The notes: generated by a model from the letters alone, not told the origin. A stretch of 64,000 bases of DNA from Qingshengfaniella alkalisoli (GCF_007855645.1 NZ_CP042261.1:352501-416500), one strand, 5' to 3'. Numbered from the stretch's first letter, positions 39,746 to 48,928 are shown. Program-made: numbers and translations.

Positions 39746-40032
39746 ACGACGAACGGCCCCCGATCTTCCTTGAACGGCAGGGCTATCGCCGTCGACGGCT
39801 GGTCGATGCGTGGCGCATGTTGCCGATTTTCGGGTTGTTGCTTTTTCTGATGCCGCTGTTGTGGGGGCTCGGGAATGAAGCCGAGCAGCCCGGTCTGGCC
39901 GTGCAGACGATCTATCTGTTTGTCGTCTGGTTCCTGTTGGTCGCGTTCGGGGCGGTGATTGCCATTGCCTTGGAACGCCATGACGACCGAGCCGGCGGAC
40001 CGCGCCGCAGTTTTGATCAGGATGGCGGCTGA
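39742..40032 (+). CDS. Two-TM small membrane protein between response regulator and kinase
   Basis: A 96-residue protein with a basic N-terminus (QGYRRRRLVDAWR) and two hydrophobic helices (about residues 26-44 and 55-76). It is translationally coupled at both ends: 4-base overlap with the receiver gene and 1-base overlap with the kinase gene. Placement before a symporter-type protein recalls YjcH (DUF485) before the acetate permease ActP, but I cannot show homology. It may be a subunit of the symporter-kinase. Confidence 0.75.
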   Translation: MNDERPPIFLERQGYRRRRLVDAWRMLPIFGLLLFLMPLLWGLGNEAEQPGLAVQTIYLFVVWFLLVAFGAVIAIALERHDDRAGGPRRSFDQDGG

Positions 40033-42713
40033 TGGTTCCGTTCAACCTGCTGGTCGGGGTGGCGTTGGCCTATGTTGCAATCCTGTTCGTTGTGGCGTTC
40101 TGGGCCGATCGGCGAGCACTGCGCGGGCGGGGCGGGTGGTTGCGTTCACCTTGGGTCTACACGCTGTCGCTGTCGATCTACTGTACTGCGTGGACCTTCT
40201 ATGGCGCAGTCGGGTATGCGGTTCGGTCTGGGCTCGAGTTCCTGACCATCTATATCGGCCCCACACTTGTCATGATCGGATGGCTATGGGTGCTGCGTAA
40301 GATGATCCGGATCGGGCGCACACAAAGGATTACCTCGGTCGCCGATATGATTTCCTCGCGATATGGCAAGTCCACTTTCCTGGGTGGGGTGGTCACGCTG
40401 TTCGCCGTGGTTGCCAGCACGCCGTATATCGCGCTTCAGTTGCAGTCAGTCACGTTGTCCTTCAGCGTCTTCGCAGCGGATGGGCTTAGGACGGGCGTAA
40501 GTGGTGCCCATTCCGGCACAACGATCTGGGTCGCGGTCGGGCTCGCGGTCTTCACGGTGTTGTTTGGCACACGCAATCTGGATGCAAATGAAAGGCACCA
40601 CGGGATCGTCACGGCCATCGCGCTGGAAGCGTTGGTCAAGCTCGCGGCTCTGTTGACCGTTGGCGTGTTCGTTGTTTGGTTCGTCGCGGATGGCCCTTCA
40701 GATATGCTGGCGCGGATCGATGCATCGCCCATTGCGGACGTGCAGACAGACGGCACGCGCTGGATGGCGTTAATCTTTCTGGCGGGCGCCGCATTTCTTT
40801 GCCTTCCCCGCATGTTCCAGGTGCTCGTGGTCGAGAACGAAGACGAATCCCATTTGTTCACCGCCTCGTGGGCTTTTCCGCTGTATCTCGCGATGATGAG
40901 CATCTTTGTGGTGCCGATTGCGGTCATCGGGCTTGCCATACTGCCCGAAGGGTCCAACCCTGATCTGTTCGTGCTGACCATTCCGCTGGCGCTCGATCAT
41001 GGGACCATCGCAATGCTGGCCTTCCTGGGGGGGTTGTCCTCGGCCACGTCAATGGTGATCGTGGCGGCACTGGCGCTGGCAACGATGGTATCGAACCACA
41101 TAATCATTCCCGTCTGGCTTAGGACGCGAAAGGTCGGGGCGACGATGTCCGGCGACGTGCGCGAGGTGGTTCTGATGTCGCGCCGCCTCAGTATCGCGGG
41201 GGTATTGGCGCTTGGATACTGGTATTATCGCTATTCGGGTGGTGGAGAGGCACTGGCCGCCATGGGGTTGGTGAGCTTTGCAGGTGTCGTCCAGCTTCTG
41301 CCGGCTTTGTTCGGCGGAATTTTCTGGCGTGGCGCGAGCCGTGTAGGTGCGGTTCTGGGCGTTTCAGTCGGCTTTTTCGTCTGGCTCTACACGCTGTTCC
41401 TTCCAAGCCTCGGCACCGTCTATTCTACTTCGCTGATGCAGGCTGGGCCTTGGGGAATAGCGTGGCTGCGCCCGCAATCTCTTTTCGGGCTGTCCGGGTT
41501 AGACCCGGTCATCCACGCCTGCATGTGGAGTCTCGCCTTCAATTTCGCCTTCTTCTGTATCGGATCGCTTCTGAGCTTTCCCCGCCCGATCGAGCGGCTT
41601 CAGGGGGCGCAGTTCGTACGTGTCTTCGACTATTCGTCCAACCCGCGCGGCTGGACTCGCAGCGAGGTCGAAGCCGAAGACCTGTTGATCATGGCGCAAC
41701 GCATCCTTGGTGCGTCCGAGGCCCAGACGCTGTTCCAGTCCGAAGCGCGCGCCCAAGGCAAGCAAGGCTATCTACCCGATGCCACGCCCGATTTCATTGA
41801 ACGGCTGGAGCGTGAACTCAGTGGCTCGGTCGGGTCGGCAACGGCGCACGCGATGATCGGACAGATCGTGAGCGGGGCTGCAGTGTCGGTTCAAGACCTG
41901 ATGGCGGTGGCCGATGAGACCGCGCAGATGATGGAATACTCCTTGCAGCTGGAGGCGCAATCGAAGGAATTGGCACGCACGGCACGACAGTTGCGTGAGG
42001 CGAATGACAAGTTGACTGAACTCTCGGTGCAAAAGGATTCCTTCCTTAGCCAGATCAGTCATGAATTGCGCACACCGATGACGTCGATTCGAGCATTTGC
42101 AGAAATATTGATTGATGCAGACAATCTGTCAGCGGATGAACGGACTCGGTATTCGACGGTCATTCTGGACGAGGCCATGCGCTTGACCCGGCTTCTCGAT
42201 GCATTGCTGGATTTAAGTGTTCTGGAACGTGGTGGCGTGCAGCTTGATCTGCGGGAGGCACTGCTGTCCGATGTGATCGACAAGGCCGTTATCGCGTCGC
42301 ATAGCAGTGCGAGAGAGTCCGACTTGGTTATACTCCGCAGCGCTGCTGCCGAAGCGGTGTCACTTGTGACAGATGTGGACCGTTTGAGCCAAGTTTTCAT
42401 CAACATCATCGCCAATGCGCGCAAATATTGCGAGGCCGATGATCCTAAGCTGCAAATCCGTGTTCAGCAGCGCAGCGACGAAATCATTGCGGATTTTGTT
42501 GATAATGGCCGCGGAATACCAGCGCGTAGCGAGCCGCTGATCTTCGAGAAGTTCTCCCGACTGAGCGATCAGTCCTCTGCCGGTGGCGCGGGGCTTGGGC
42601 TCGCGATTTGCCGAGAAATCATGAACAAGATGGGCGGCTCCATCTCCTATCTGCCAGGTCAGGGCGGAGCAGCATTTCGGGTGATCATTCCAAAAACTGC
42701 GCTGCAAGCCTAG
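40032..42713 (+). CDS. Sodium:solute symporter-type sensor histidine kinase
   Basis: An 893-residue hybrid. Residues 1 to about 510 form a multi-helix SLC5/SSS symporter-like domain (NLLVGVALAYVAILFVVAFWADRR at the start, AFLGGLSSATSMVIVAALAL in the core). About 520-650 is a helical linker like that of CbrA/CrbS (AQRILGASEAQTLF), then a coiled coil. The kinase core has the H-box SQISHELRTPMTSI (His677), N-box NIIANARKYC, G1 DNGRGIP and G2 GGAGLGLAI. No PAS or receiver domain is evident. It resembles CbrA, MxtR and CrbS, which control carbon or acetate use, and lies beside acsA and an ScfR regulator. Confidence 0.88.
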   Translation: MVPFNLLVGVALAYVAILFVVAFWADRRALRGRGGWLRSPWVYTLSLSIYCTAWTFYGAVGYAVRSGLEFLTIYIGPTLVMIGWLWVLRKMIRIGRTQRITSVADMISSRYGKSTFLGGVVTLFAVVASTPYIALQLQSVTLSFSVFAADGLRTGVSGAHSGTTIWVAVGLAVFTVLFGTRNLDANERHHGIVTAIALEALVKLAALLTVGVFVVWFVADGPSDMLARIDASPIADVQTDGTRWMALIFLAGAAFLCLPRMFQVLVVENEDESHLFTASWAFPLYLAMMSIFVVPIAVIGLAILPEGSNPDLFVLTIPLALDHGTIAMLAFLGGLSSATSMVIVAALALATMVSNHIIIPVWLRTRKVGATMSGDVREVVLMSRRLSIAGVLALGYWYYRYSGGGEALAAMGLVSFAGVVQLLPALFGGIFWRGASRVGAVLGVSVGFFVWLYTLFLPSLGTVYSTSLMQAGPWGIAWLRPQSLFGLSGLDPVIHACMWSLAFNFAFFCIGSLLSFPRPIERLQGAQFVRVFDYSSNPRGWTRSEVEAEDLLIMAQRILGASEAQTLFQSEARAQGKQGYLPDATPDFIERLERELSGSVGSATAHAMIGQIVSGAAVSVQDLMAVADETAQMMEYSLQLEAQSKELARTARQLREANDKLTELSVQKDSFLSQISHELRTPMTSIRAFAEILIDADNLSADERTRYSTVILDEAMRLTRLLDALLDLSVLERGGVQLDLREALLSDVIDKAVIASHSSARESDLVILRSAAAEAVSLVTDVDRLSQVFINIIANARKYCEADDPKLQIRVQQRSDEIIADFVDNGRGIPARSEPLIFEKFSRLSDQSSAGGAGLGLAICREIMNKMGGSISYLPGQGGAAFRVIIPKTALQA

Positions 42714-42780
42714 CCGCTTCAGGTGTTGGTAACCATCGCTATGCAGTGTGGTCGCGACTCGCAGAACATGGTCGCGGAAC

Positions 42781-43737
42781 ATGGAACACTTGCACAGAAG
42801 CTTGATGCGTCGGAAGGCAAGACACGGGAAAGCGGAGCCGGAGTCTGGCACCGTCTCGATTTCCCAAGCGTTGCGACAAAGCGTGCTGAAAGTGGCGCAC
42901 TACCTGCTGCCTGTAAGCGCAGAAGTGGCCAATCAGTCAGAGTATAGCTTATCTTTGGAACAACTAGCTGACCAAATCACGGACTTCAGTCTTGTGTTTG
43001 GCTTGAGGGATGGATCGGAGACAAAGGGGCTTATCGTCGCGGACCGGCAGGTTCTCGCCGGGCTTATCGGGGCAATGACCACAGGCAGGATCGAACGCGA
43101 TGAATTGCCCGACCGTATGCCGACGGCTACGGAGGCGCATTTGACAGAACGATTCTTTGCGTCTGTCGTCGGGGGAACCACCACAATCCTGTCCGAACAC
43201 CCCGGTATTTATTCCGCGCCCGTACTAACCTCGGGAACATACGTTGGTGATCTGAAACAAATCCCGCATCTATTGACCGATGTCCCGTATCGCTTGGCAC
43301 AGGTTGACGTCGAGTTGGGTCATATCCGGCAAGGCATGATTGGCTTGGCGATCCCCGAAAGGGCCAGGCCTGTCAACCGAGGTGGGGTTGCAAAGCCCGC
43401 CGAAATGTCGGGAACCGCTGTCATCGAAGCCGCATTAATGGGAAGCGACGTTCCGATCGAGGCGGTTCTGCACCGTTACCATCTGCCAATTGCTCGCGTT
43501 GCCGAACTGAAGCCCGGAGACAGCCTGCCTTTGCCGAGCAGAGCCCTGGCTCATCTTACGCTGGTTGGAAGCGGTGGCGAAGTGATCGCGACGGCTCGTT
43601 TAGGCCAAACGTGCGGTTGTCGTTCCGTAAAGCTGCGGGCCGAGGCGGTGGGCGACGAAGATTCTCGCTACACCGACCTCGAGATTGACGAAGCGAGCGC
43701 ACCCTCGGCGGTACTGACAGCGGTTCAGTCGGACTGA
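42781..43737 (+). CDS. FliM/FliN-like (SpoA) protein
   Basis: About 318 residues, with a basic N-terminus (LMRRKARHGK), a middle domain with FliM-like segments (LEQLADQITDFSLVFGLRDGSETKGLIVADRQVLAGLIGAMTTG, recognisable by the ADRQVLAGLI helix), and a C-terminal SpoA-type domain (EAALMGSDVPIEAVLHRYHLPIARVAELKPGDSLPLP, recognisable by VAELKPGDSLPLP). This matches the rhodobacteral FliM/FliN-family proteins found outside flagellar operons. Start is uncertain: ATG 42781 or 42805, neither with a strong ribosome site. It follows the kinase by 67 bases and overlaps the convergent phosphatase gene by 13. A motor-switch or type III role is possible. Confidence 0.75.
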   Translation: MEHLHRSLMRRKARHGKAEPESGTVSISQALRQSVLKVAHYLLPVSAEVANQSEYSLSLEQLADQITDFSLVFGLRDGSETKGLIVADRQVLAGLIGAMTTGRIERDELPDRMPTATEAHLTERFFASVVGGTTTILSEHPGIYSAPVLTSGTYVGDLKQIPHLLTDVPYRLAQVDVELGHIRQGMIGLAIPERARPVNRGGVAKPAEMSGTAVIEAALMGSDVPIEAVLHRYHLPIARVAELKPGDSLPLPSRALAHLTLVGSGGEVIATARLGQTCGCRSVKLRAEAVGDEDSRYTDLEIDEASAPSAVLTAVQSD

Positions 43738-44156
43738 GACGCGAAAGCTTCAAACTGTGCGCGCAGCCCTGAATGGTCGTAACCCGCACGTGTGGTTGCG
43801 GCCAGAATTTCATCTAACGCCATGTCCGGTGCCTTCACCAACGACCAAACGATAGATGAACGATTTCCGGACGCGCAATAAGCAAGAACCGGCCCGTCTG
43901 CCGCAGCCATCGCGTCACGCTGGGTGGCCACGTTGTCGAGCGTCATGGCACCGGGAGAGACCGGGTTCTCAACAAAACGCAGCCCTGCCGCCTCAATCGC
44001 GGTTCGCATCGCGATGGCGTGCAACTCAACAGGAACTTCCGCATCAGGGCGGTTACAAATGACCGTGGTAAATCCCGCTTCCTTGACCAGCGGAATGTCA
44101 TGCGGTTCGATCTGTGGCGAAACCGCATAGTTGTCGGAAAGGGCGCGTATATCCAT
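43725..44156 (-). CDS. TIGR01244-family (DUF442) phosphatase-like protein
   Basis: A 143-residue member of the DSP-like family often found as the N-terminal part of Blh (beta-lactamase-like hydrolase) proteins. The CX5R phosphatase signature is CASGNRSS, preceded by VLAY; the N-terminal DNYAVSPQIEPHDIPLVKEAG and TVICNRPDAE are family marks. Activity on phosphate or as a sulfur transferase has been proposed for the family; the sequence does not decide. Tail overlaps the FliM-like gene. Confidence 0.82.
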   Translation of the reverse strand: MDIRALSDNYAVSPQIEPHDIPLVKEAGFTTVICNRPDAEVPVELHAIAMRTAIEAAGLRFVENPVSPGAMTLDNVATQRDAMAAADGPVLAYCASGNRSSIVWSLVKAPDMALDEILAATTRAGYDHSGLRAQFEAFASQSD

Positions 44157-44306
44157 GGAACTGGTTTAACCTGTCTGCGTTTATTGGTCCATAACACATT
44201 CGGCGCCAAAGCGCCGCAAGAGCCAAAGTAAGCCGGTTGTCATCTGCGTTTTACTGATTCTGTGGCATACTTTCGAAAAGGTGTTGCTACTGGGGAGGAG
44301 CACGTG

Positions 44307-44519
44307 ATGTCCGAGAGGATCCTACATCAGATTCATGAAATCGAAGATTCGGCGCGGGATGCCAGCGCGAGCGAACTTGCGATGCTTGTTGACCGACTGC
44401 GCCGTATTGCGCTCGACGTACCAGCAGGTGATGCGAGTACGTCCCGTCATTTGCGGCTGGAATTGCGGCGCGTCGAGGGTGACCTGATCGAACAGCAGTT
44501 TGATAACGTGCCCGTCTGA
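44307..44519 (+). CDS. Small helical protein of unknown function
   Basis: A 70-residue, mostly helical protein (SERILHQIHEIEDSARDASA, then a charged C-terminal helix). ATG 44307 follows GGGGAGGAG by 6 bases, which is strong evidence of a true gene despite the size. No family recognised. It ends 4 bases before the convergent stop of a small membrane protein. Confidence 0.6.
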   Translation: MSERILHQIHEIEDSARDASASELAMLVDRLRRIALDVPAGDASTSRHLRLELRRVEGDLIEQQFDNVPV

Positions 44520-44523
44520 GGTC

Positions 44524-44739
44524 TCAGCCGAACGCGATACCAAGAACAACGCAGATCAGACCGATAGCTGAAATCAGCAGGGCGAACAGATTGCGGGGGA
44601 CGACCTGCTGGAGTGCCACGCGCAGTTCCTCGTCGGAGGTACTGGTTTTGCGTGCTTTCGCGACCGTAGAGATACACCCGATGATACCCGCCATGCCGAT
44701 GAGCGACATTGCCGCGCCGATCCAGATGAGAAATTGCAT
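44524..44739 (-). CDS. Small two-TM membrane protein
   Basis: A 71-residue protein with two hydrophobic helices (about residues 4-24 and 50-70) joined by a charged cytoplasmic-type loop (AKARKTSTSDEEL). GGAGGG precedes ATG 44739. No family recognised. Confidence 0.68.
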   Translation of the reverse strand: MQFLIWIGAAMSLIGMAGIIGCISTVAKARKTSTSDEELRVALQQVVPRNLFALLISAIGLICVVLGIAFG

Positions 44740-44872
44740 TCCGGGCCCTCCTGTCGCTTGCCTCTACCGGCTTGTATTGGTGGACGCAACATCTGCGCCG
44801 CTTGCGACACGGGTTTTCCAAGGGTAGGAGAATGTCTGCAAAATACCCCGTTGAGCAGTGTCAGGAGGCAAA

Positions 44873-45130
44873 ATGTCCGTCGTCGAAACCGATCCCCAAA
44901 GCGTCACCGGCGCCGAGCTGCGTTCTTTCGTGGAACGTATCGAGCGTCTCGAAGTCGAGAAGAAGGAAGTCGCTGAGCAGATCAAGGAAGTTTATGCCGA
45001 GTTGAAAGGCCGAGGCTTCGATACCACGGCAATCCGCGCGATTGTACGCCGCCGCAAACAGGATCCTGATACGATAGCGGAACAGGAAGCCGTTCTGGAA
45101 CTATATATGGCGGCGCTCGACATGCGCTAA
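44873..45130 (+). CDS. gapR: GapR-family nucleoid-associated protein (DUF2312)
   Basis: An 85-residue coiled-coil protein of the DUF2312/UPF0335 family, to which Caulobacter GapR belongs. GapR forms a tetramer around overtwisted DNA and affects replication. Family marks: LRSFVERIERLEVEKKEVAE, KGRGFDTTAIRAIVRRRKQD and the C-terminal LELYMAALDMR. ATG 44873 follows AGGAGG by 5 bases. Confidence 0.9.
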   Translation: MSVVETDPQSVTGAELRSFVERIERLEVEKKEVAEQIKEVYAELKGRGFDTTAIRAIVRRRKQDPDTIAEQEAVLELYMAALDMR

Positions 45131-45192
45131 TGCAGGGCAGTGTCGGAACCCTCCGCCGTCATCACGCGTTGATAGACCAAAGGAGAGTTCCG

Positions 45193-45447
45193 ATGGACCG
45201 CCTGAGTCTTTATATCACGATGATGACGTCGACGGTGTTGACGCTGACCTTTGTCCTTGTCGTGCTATTGCTCGGATGGACCGGTTACGTCACCGTGTTT
45301 GGTGCAATCGTTCTGGGTCTTGTGCTCGCCTACCCGATCAGCTTCTTGATTAGCCGTCGTATCAAGCGCCACGATCCACATTGGGATGAAAGAAAGATCG
45401 AAAAGGCCGACAATCCGGTGTTCGATCCCGGTACGCCCGAGGTTTAA
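45193..45447 (+). CDS. Small two-TM membrane protein downstream of gapR
   Basis: An 84-residue protein with two closely spaced hydrophobic helices (about residues 5-27 and 29-50) and a charged, soluble C-terminus (RRIKRHDPHWDERKIEKAD). AGGAGA precedes ATG 45193. It is 62 bases after gapR and may be co-transcribed. Function unknown. Overlaps the convergent hydrolase by 4 bases. Confidence 0.7.
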   Translation: MDRLSLYITMMTSTVLTLTFVLVVLLLGWTGYVTVFGAIVLGLVLAYPISFLISRRIKRHDPHWDERKIEKADNPVFDPGTPEV

Positions 45448-46205
45448 CTGCTGAGAAAAACCCGCGCAGTCGCTTCAAACTCGCGCGGTTTCTCGGCGTG
45501 AAGCCAATGCCCCGCGCCAGGAATTTTAACGAACTTTGCCTGTGGAAACAGCTTCGTGATTTTGCTGCGATGCTCGCGCTGGACGTAATCGGATGCGCCG
45601 CCTGACAGGAACAGCGTTGGGCCGTCAAAGACCCCGTCAATGTCCGGAAAGCCGATGATCCTGGGCATGTCCCGAGCAAGCACATCAAGGTTCAGCCGCC
45701 ATGATTTCGACTTCGGATCGAGGTTCTGCAGGATGAAAGCGCGTACAGCGCGTTCGGGAATGATGTTCTGCAACTGGCTGTCTGCGTCGCCCCGTGTCTT
45801 GATCCGATCCAGATCGACGGATCGCATCGCGTCAATTATCGGCATTTGGGTGTGGCTATAGGTAACGGGGGCTATGTCCGCGACGATCAACTTGCGCAGC
45901 AATTCCGGATGCGCCGTAGCAAGAACCATGGACGCCTTTCCGCCCATGGAATGTCCCAGCACATCCATCTTCGTGCCATGTGCGTTGATGACCTCCGCCA
46001 AATCGTCGGCAAGGTCGAAATAGCTGTGGCCATCTTTCCAGTCGCTGTCACCATGGTTGCGCATGTCAACCGCGATCACCTGCCGCTGATCGGACAACCG
46101 CTTGGCGATCACCCCCCAGTTGCGAGCAGAGCCAAACAAGCCGTGGACGACCAGAAGGGGCACGACATCCTGCCGGGCTTCTCCGTGAATGATGCAGTTG
46201 AGCAC
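45444..46205 (-). CDS. Alpha/beta-fold hydrolase, YbfF-like
   Basis: A 253-residue esterase of the YbfF type. Oxyanion motif VVHGLFGSARNWG, nucleophile elbow LGHSMGGKA (Ser), a C-terminal His in GAGHWLHAEKP. The start is a GTG (46205) with GAGAGG upstream. The natural substrate is unknown; family members hydrolyse acyl-CoA or short-chain esters. Divergent from the small TM protein gene. Confidence 0.87.
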   Translation of the reverse strand: MLNCIIHGEARQDVVPLLVVHGLFGSARNWGVIAKRLSDQRQVIAVDMRNHGDSDWKDGHSYFDLADDLAEVINAHGTKMDVLGHSMGGKASMVLATAHPELLRKLIVADIAPVTYSHTQMPIIDAMRSVDLDRIKTRGDADSQLQNIIPERAVRAFILQNLDPKSKSWRLNLDVLARDMPRIIGFPDIDGVFDGPTLFLSGGASDYVQREHRSKITKLFPQAKFVKIPGAGHWLHAEKPREFEATARVFLSS

Positions 46206-46314
46206 GATGACCTCTCAGATTTGCCGCGATTTCGCCTGTGTGGTCCAAGGTTGTCAACCGAGCTGTCTTGCCTTTCTGCGTCCTTTCACAGATGTTCTGC
46301 GCGTCGGAGGAACC

Positions 46315-46695
46315 ATGGCGCAGATTGACATCCAGAAAGCCAACCAGCAGCTCAGCGAGCTTCTGCACAGAAAGCTCGGTTCTTCCGGTAATGGGTTGGA
46401 GAAGCGTTTGCACAGGGCGGGCCGTGACCTGCCGCGACGTGTCCGAAAAGCGGGGCGCTATCTGGTCAAGATCGAACAGATGTCAGGTCACCCCAAGTTG
46501 GCGATGCAGGTCGATGAGGGGCGTGTGAAGCACTCGATCCAGATTTGTCGGGATTTTCTCGATGGAATCGACCCGGACGATCGGCGCAAAGGTCGCGTTA
46601 TCGGCATTGTCGCCGAGATCGCGTTCAATTTTATCGTGCTGGCGGGGCTGATTGTAGCCGTTCTGACGGTCACGGGGCGGATCGGGCCGAACTGA
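46315..46695 (+). CDS. Small C-terminally anchored membrane protein
   Basis: A 126-residue protein: basic, helical N-terminal 95 residues (KLGSSGNGLEKRLHRAGRD, RVRKAGRYLVKI) and one C-terminal hydrophobic helix (IAFNFIVLAGLIVAVLTVTG). ATG 46315 is preceded by GGAGGAACC. Looks tail-anchored. No family recognised with confidence. Confidence 0.65.
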   Translation: MAQIDIQKANQQLSELLHRKLGSSGNGLEKRLHRAGRDLPRRVRKAGRYLVKIEQMSGHPKLAMQVDEGRVKHSIQICRDFLDGIDPDDRRKGRVIGIVAEIAFNFIVLAGLIVAVLTVTGRIGPN

Positions 46696-46708
46696 GTCCG
46701 GCCCGATC
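46680..46708. terminator. Convergent stem-loop between small TM gene and glyA
   Basis: Perfect 9-bp stem GATCGGGCC / GGCCCGATC whose left arm is inside the last codons of the plus-strand gene (stop at 46695) and whose right arm ends just before the glyA stop (46714). No T-run. Confidence 0.6.
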
Positions 46709-46713
46709 ATGTC

Positions 46714-48009
46714 TTACAGTCCCGGATACAGCGGGAACTGATCGCAGAGCTTGAGAACCTTCGCCTTCACGGCCGCTTCGACATCGGCGTTGCCTTCTTC
46801 GCCGTTCTTGGCCAGCCCGTCGACGACTTCGACGATCCAGTCCGCGATCTGGCGGAATTCAACCTCTGAAAAGCCGCGGGTTGTGCCAGCGGAGGTACCC
46901 AGACGAACACCGGAGGTCACCATCGGTTTTTCGGGGTCGAACGGAATGCCGTTCTTGTTGCAGGTGATGTTGGCGCGTCCCAGTGCGGTTTCGGTTGCGT
47001 TGCCCTTCACGCCCTTGGGACGCAGGTCCACCAGCAGGACGTGCGTGTCGGTGCCGCCGGTGACGATGTCCAAACCGCCCTTCATCAACTGGTCGGCCAT
47101 GGCTTGCGCATTTTTCACGACCTGCGCGGCGTAGTCCTTGAATTCAGGGCGCAGCGCCTCGCCAAAGGCGACGGCCTTCGCTGCAATGACATGCATCAGC
47201 GGGCCACCCTGAATGCCGGGGAAAATCGCTGAATTCACCTTCTTCGCGATGTCGGCGTCGTTGGTCAGGATCATGCCGCCGCGCGGGCCGCGAAGCGTCT
47301 TGTGCGTGGTCGTGGTTGCGACATGGGCATGCGGGAAGGGCGAGGGGTGCTGGCCGCCTGCGACGAGGCCCGCGAAATGTGCCATGTCCACCATTAGGTA
47401 TGCGCCCACGCTGTCCGCGATCTCACGCATCTTGGCAAAATCCACCTGGCGCGGAATGGCAGAGCCTCCGGCGACAATCAACTTGGGTTGGTGTTCGGTC
47501 GCGAGTTCCTGGATCTGGTCGTAGTCGATCTGCTGATCCTGACGGCGCACACCGTACTGAACCGCGTTGAACCATTTGCCCGATTGGTTGGGCTTCGCGC
47601 CGTGGGTCAAATGACCACCCGCATCAAGGCTCATCCCGAGAATCGTATCACCCGGTTGCAGAAGTGCGGTGTAGACACCCTGGTTCGCCTGGCTGCCAGA
47701 ATTGGGTTGCACATTGGCGAAGTCACACCCGAAGAGCTGCTTGGCGCGATCAATCGCCAGGTTTTCGGCGATGTCCACATACTCGCAGCCACCATAGTAA
47801 CGGCGACCGGGATAGCCTTCGGCATATTTATTTGTCAGAACAGTGCCTTGCGCCTGCATGACGGCGCGGCTGACGATGTTCTCCGACGCGATCAGTTCAA
47901 TCTCGTTGCGCTGGCGACCAAGTTCCTTGGTCACGGCGGCGAAGATTTCTGGATCGCGGTCACCGAGGCTTTGGGTGAAGAAACCGGAATCTGCTTGGGG
48001 TGCGTTCAT
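46714..48009 (-). CDS. glyA: Serine hydroxymethyltransferase
   Basis: A 431-residue PLP enzyme interconverting serine and glycine with tetrahydrofolate. The Schiff-base lysine lies in [22 protein letters not shown] and [18 protein letters not shown] are present. ATG 48009 with GGGAGATC upstream gives the usual N-terminus; a start at 48042 adds 11 residues. The 151-bp region upstream separates it from the divergent nadK. Confidence 0.96.
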   Translation of the reverse strand: MNAPQADSGFFTQSLGDRDPEIFAAVTKELGRQRNEIELIASENIVSRAVMQAQGTVLTNKYAEGYPGRRYYGGCEYVDIAENLAIDRAKQLFGCDFANVQPNSGSQANQGVYTALLQPGDTILGMSLDAGGHLTHGAKPNQSGKWFNAVQYGVRRQDQQIDYDQIQELATEHQPKLIVAGGSAIPRQVDFAKMREIADSVGAYLMVDMAHFAGLVAGGQHPSPFPHAHVATTTTHKTLRGPRGGMILTNDADIAKKVNSAIFPGIQGGPLMHVIAAKAVAFGEALRPEFKDYAAQVVKNAQAMADQLMKGGLDIVTGGTDTHVLLVDLRPKGVKGNATETALGRANITCNKNGIPFDPEKPMVTSGVRLGTSAGTTRGFSEVEFRQIADWIVEVVDGLAKNGEEGNADVEAAVKAKVLKLCDQFPLYPGL

Positions 48010-48160
48010 GGGGATCTCCCTTCTCTGGGGGTGAGAGCGCAATCTCTCGTCGCGGTCTCTCTACCCAATCGCACCCATTTGCGAAAGCCCCGTTGGTGAC
48101 GGGTTCCGCTTGTGTTTTACGTTTCGGCGCGCGATGTCCAAGGGGAAGCGGAGGACAGCA

Positions 48161-48928
48161 ATGATTGCAGCACGGAAGCTCGCATTCGTATCCAGTGGCG
48201 AATTGGTCGCGGAACAGGCGCGTATGGAATTGATTGAACGTTACGGTGAGGTTGATCCAGCGAAGGCCGATGTGATCGTGGCGCTCGGCGGCGACGGGTT
48301 CATGTTGTCCACCCTTCACGAGACGCAAGAATTGAACATCCCCGTCTATGGCATGAACCGCGGTACAGTCGGTTTTCTGATGAATGCCTATTCGCCCGAC
48401 GACCTGCTGAAACGCCTTGCCAATTCCGAAGAGGCGCTCGTCAACCCGCTGTTCATGCGCGCAGAGCGCGCCGACGGGTCAACGCATGACGCACTTGCGA
48501 TCAACGAGGTGTCGTTGCTGCGCGCCGGACCACAGGCGGCGAAGCTGAAGATTTTTGTCGACGGACGCGAACGCATGGACGAGTTGGTCTGTGACGGTGC
48601 CCTGCTTTGCACGCCAGCGGGGTCGACAGCCTACAACTACTCCGCCCATGGGCCAATCCTGCCAATCGGTGCGGATGTGTTGGCACTGACCGCAATGTCG
48701 GCTTTCCGTCCTAGGCGCTGGCGCGGAGCGCTTCTCCCTAAGACGGCGCATGTCCGCTTCGAAGTCTTGAACCACAAGAAGCGTCCGGTCATGGCCGATG
48801 CGGACGGGCGATCTGTGCGCGACGTGATTGCTGTCAACATTCACTGCGAAACGGCAGTCACGCACCGCCTGCTGTTCGATCCGGGTCACGGGCTGGAGGA
48901 ACGGTTACTGCGTGAACAGTTCGTTTAG
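48161..48928 (+). CDS. nadK: NAD kinase
   Basis: A 255-residue ATP-NAD kinase making NADP. Key motifs: VALGGDGFMLSTLHE (GGDG), GMNRGTVGFLMN, the substrate loop INEVSLLR, and TPAGSTAYNYSAHGPILP. ATG 48161 with GGAGG upstream gives the usual compact alphaproteobacterial form. Tail overlaps prpE by 4 bases. Confidence 0.93.
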   Translation: MIAARKLAFVSSGELVAEQARMELIERYGEVDPAKADVIVALGGDGFMLSTLHETQELNIPVYGMNRGTVGFLMNAYSPDDLLKRLANSEEALVNPLFMRAERADGSTHDALAINEVSLLRAGPQAAKLKIFVDGRERMDELVCDGALLCTPAGSTAYNYSAHGPILPIGADVLALTAMSAFRPRRWRGALLPKTAHVRFEVLNHKKRPVMADADGRSVRDVIAVNIHCETAVTHRLLFDPGHGLEERLLREQFV

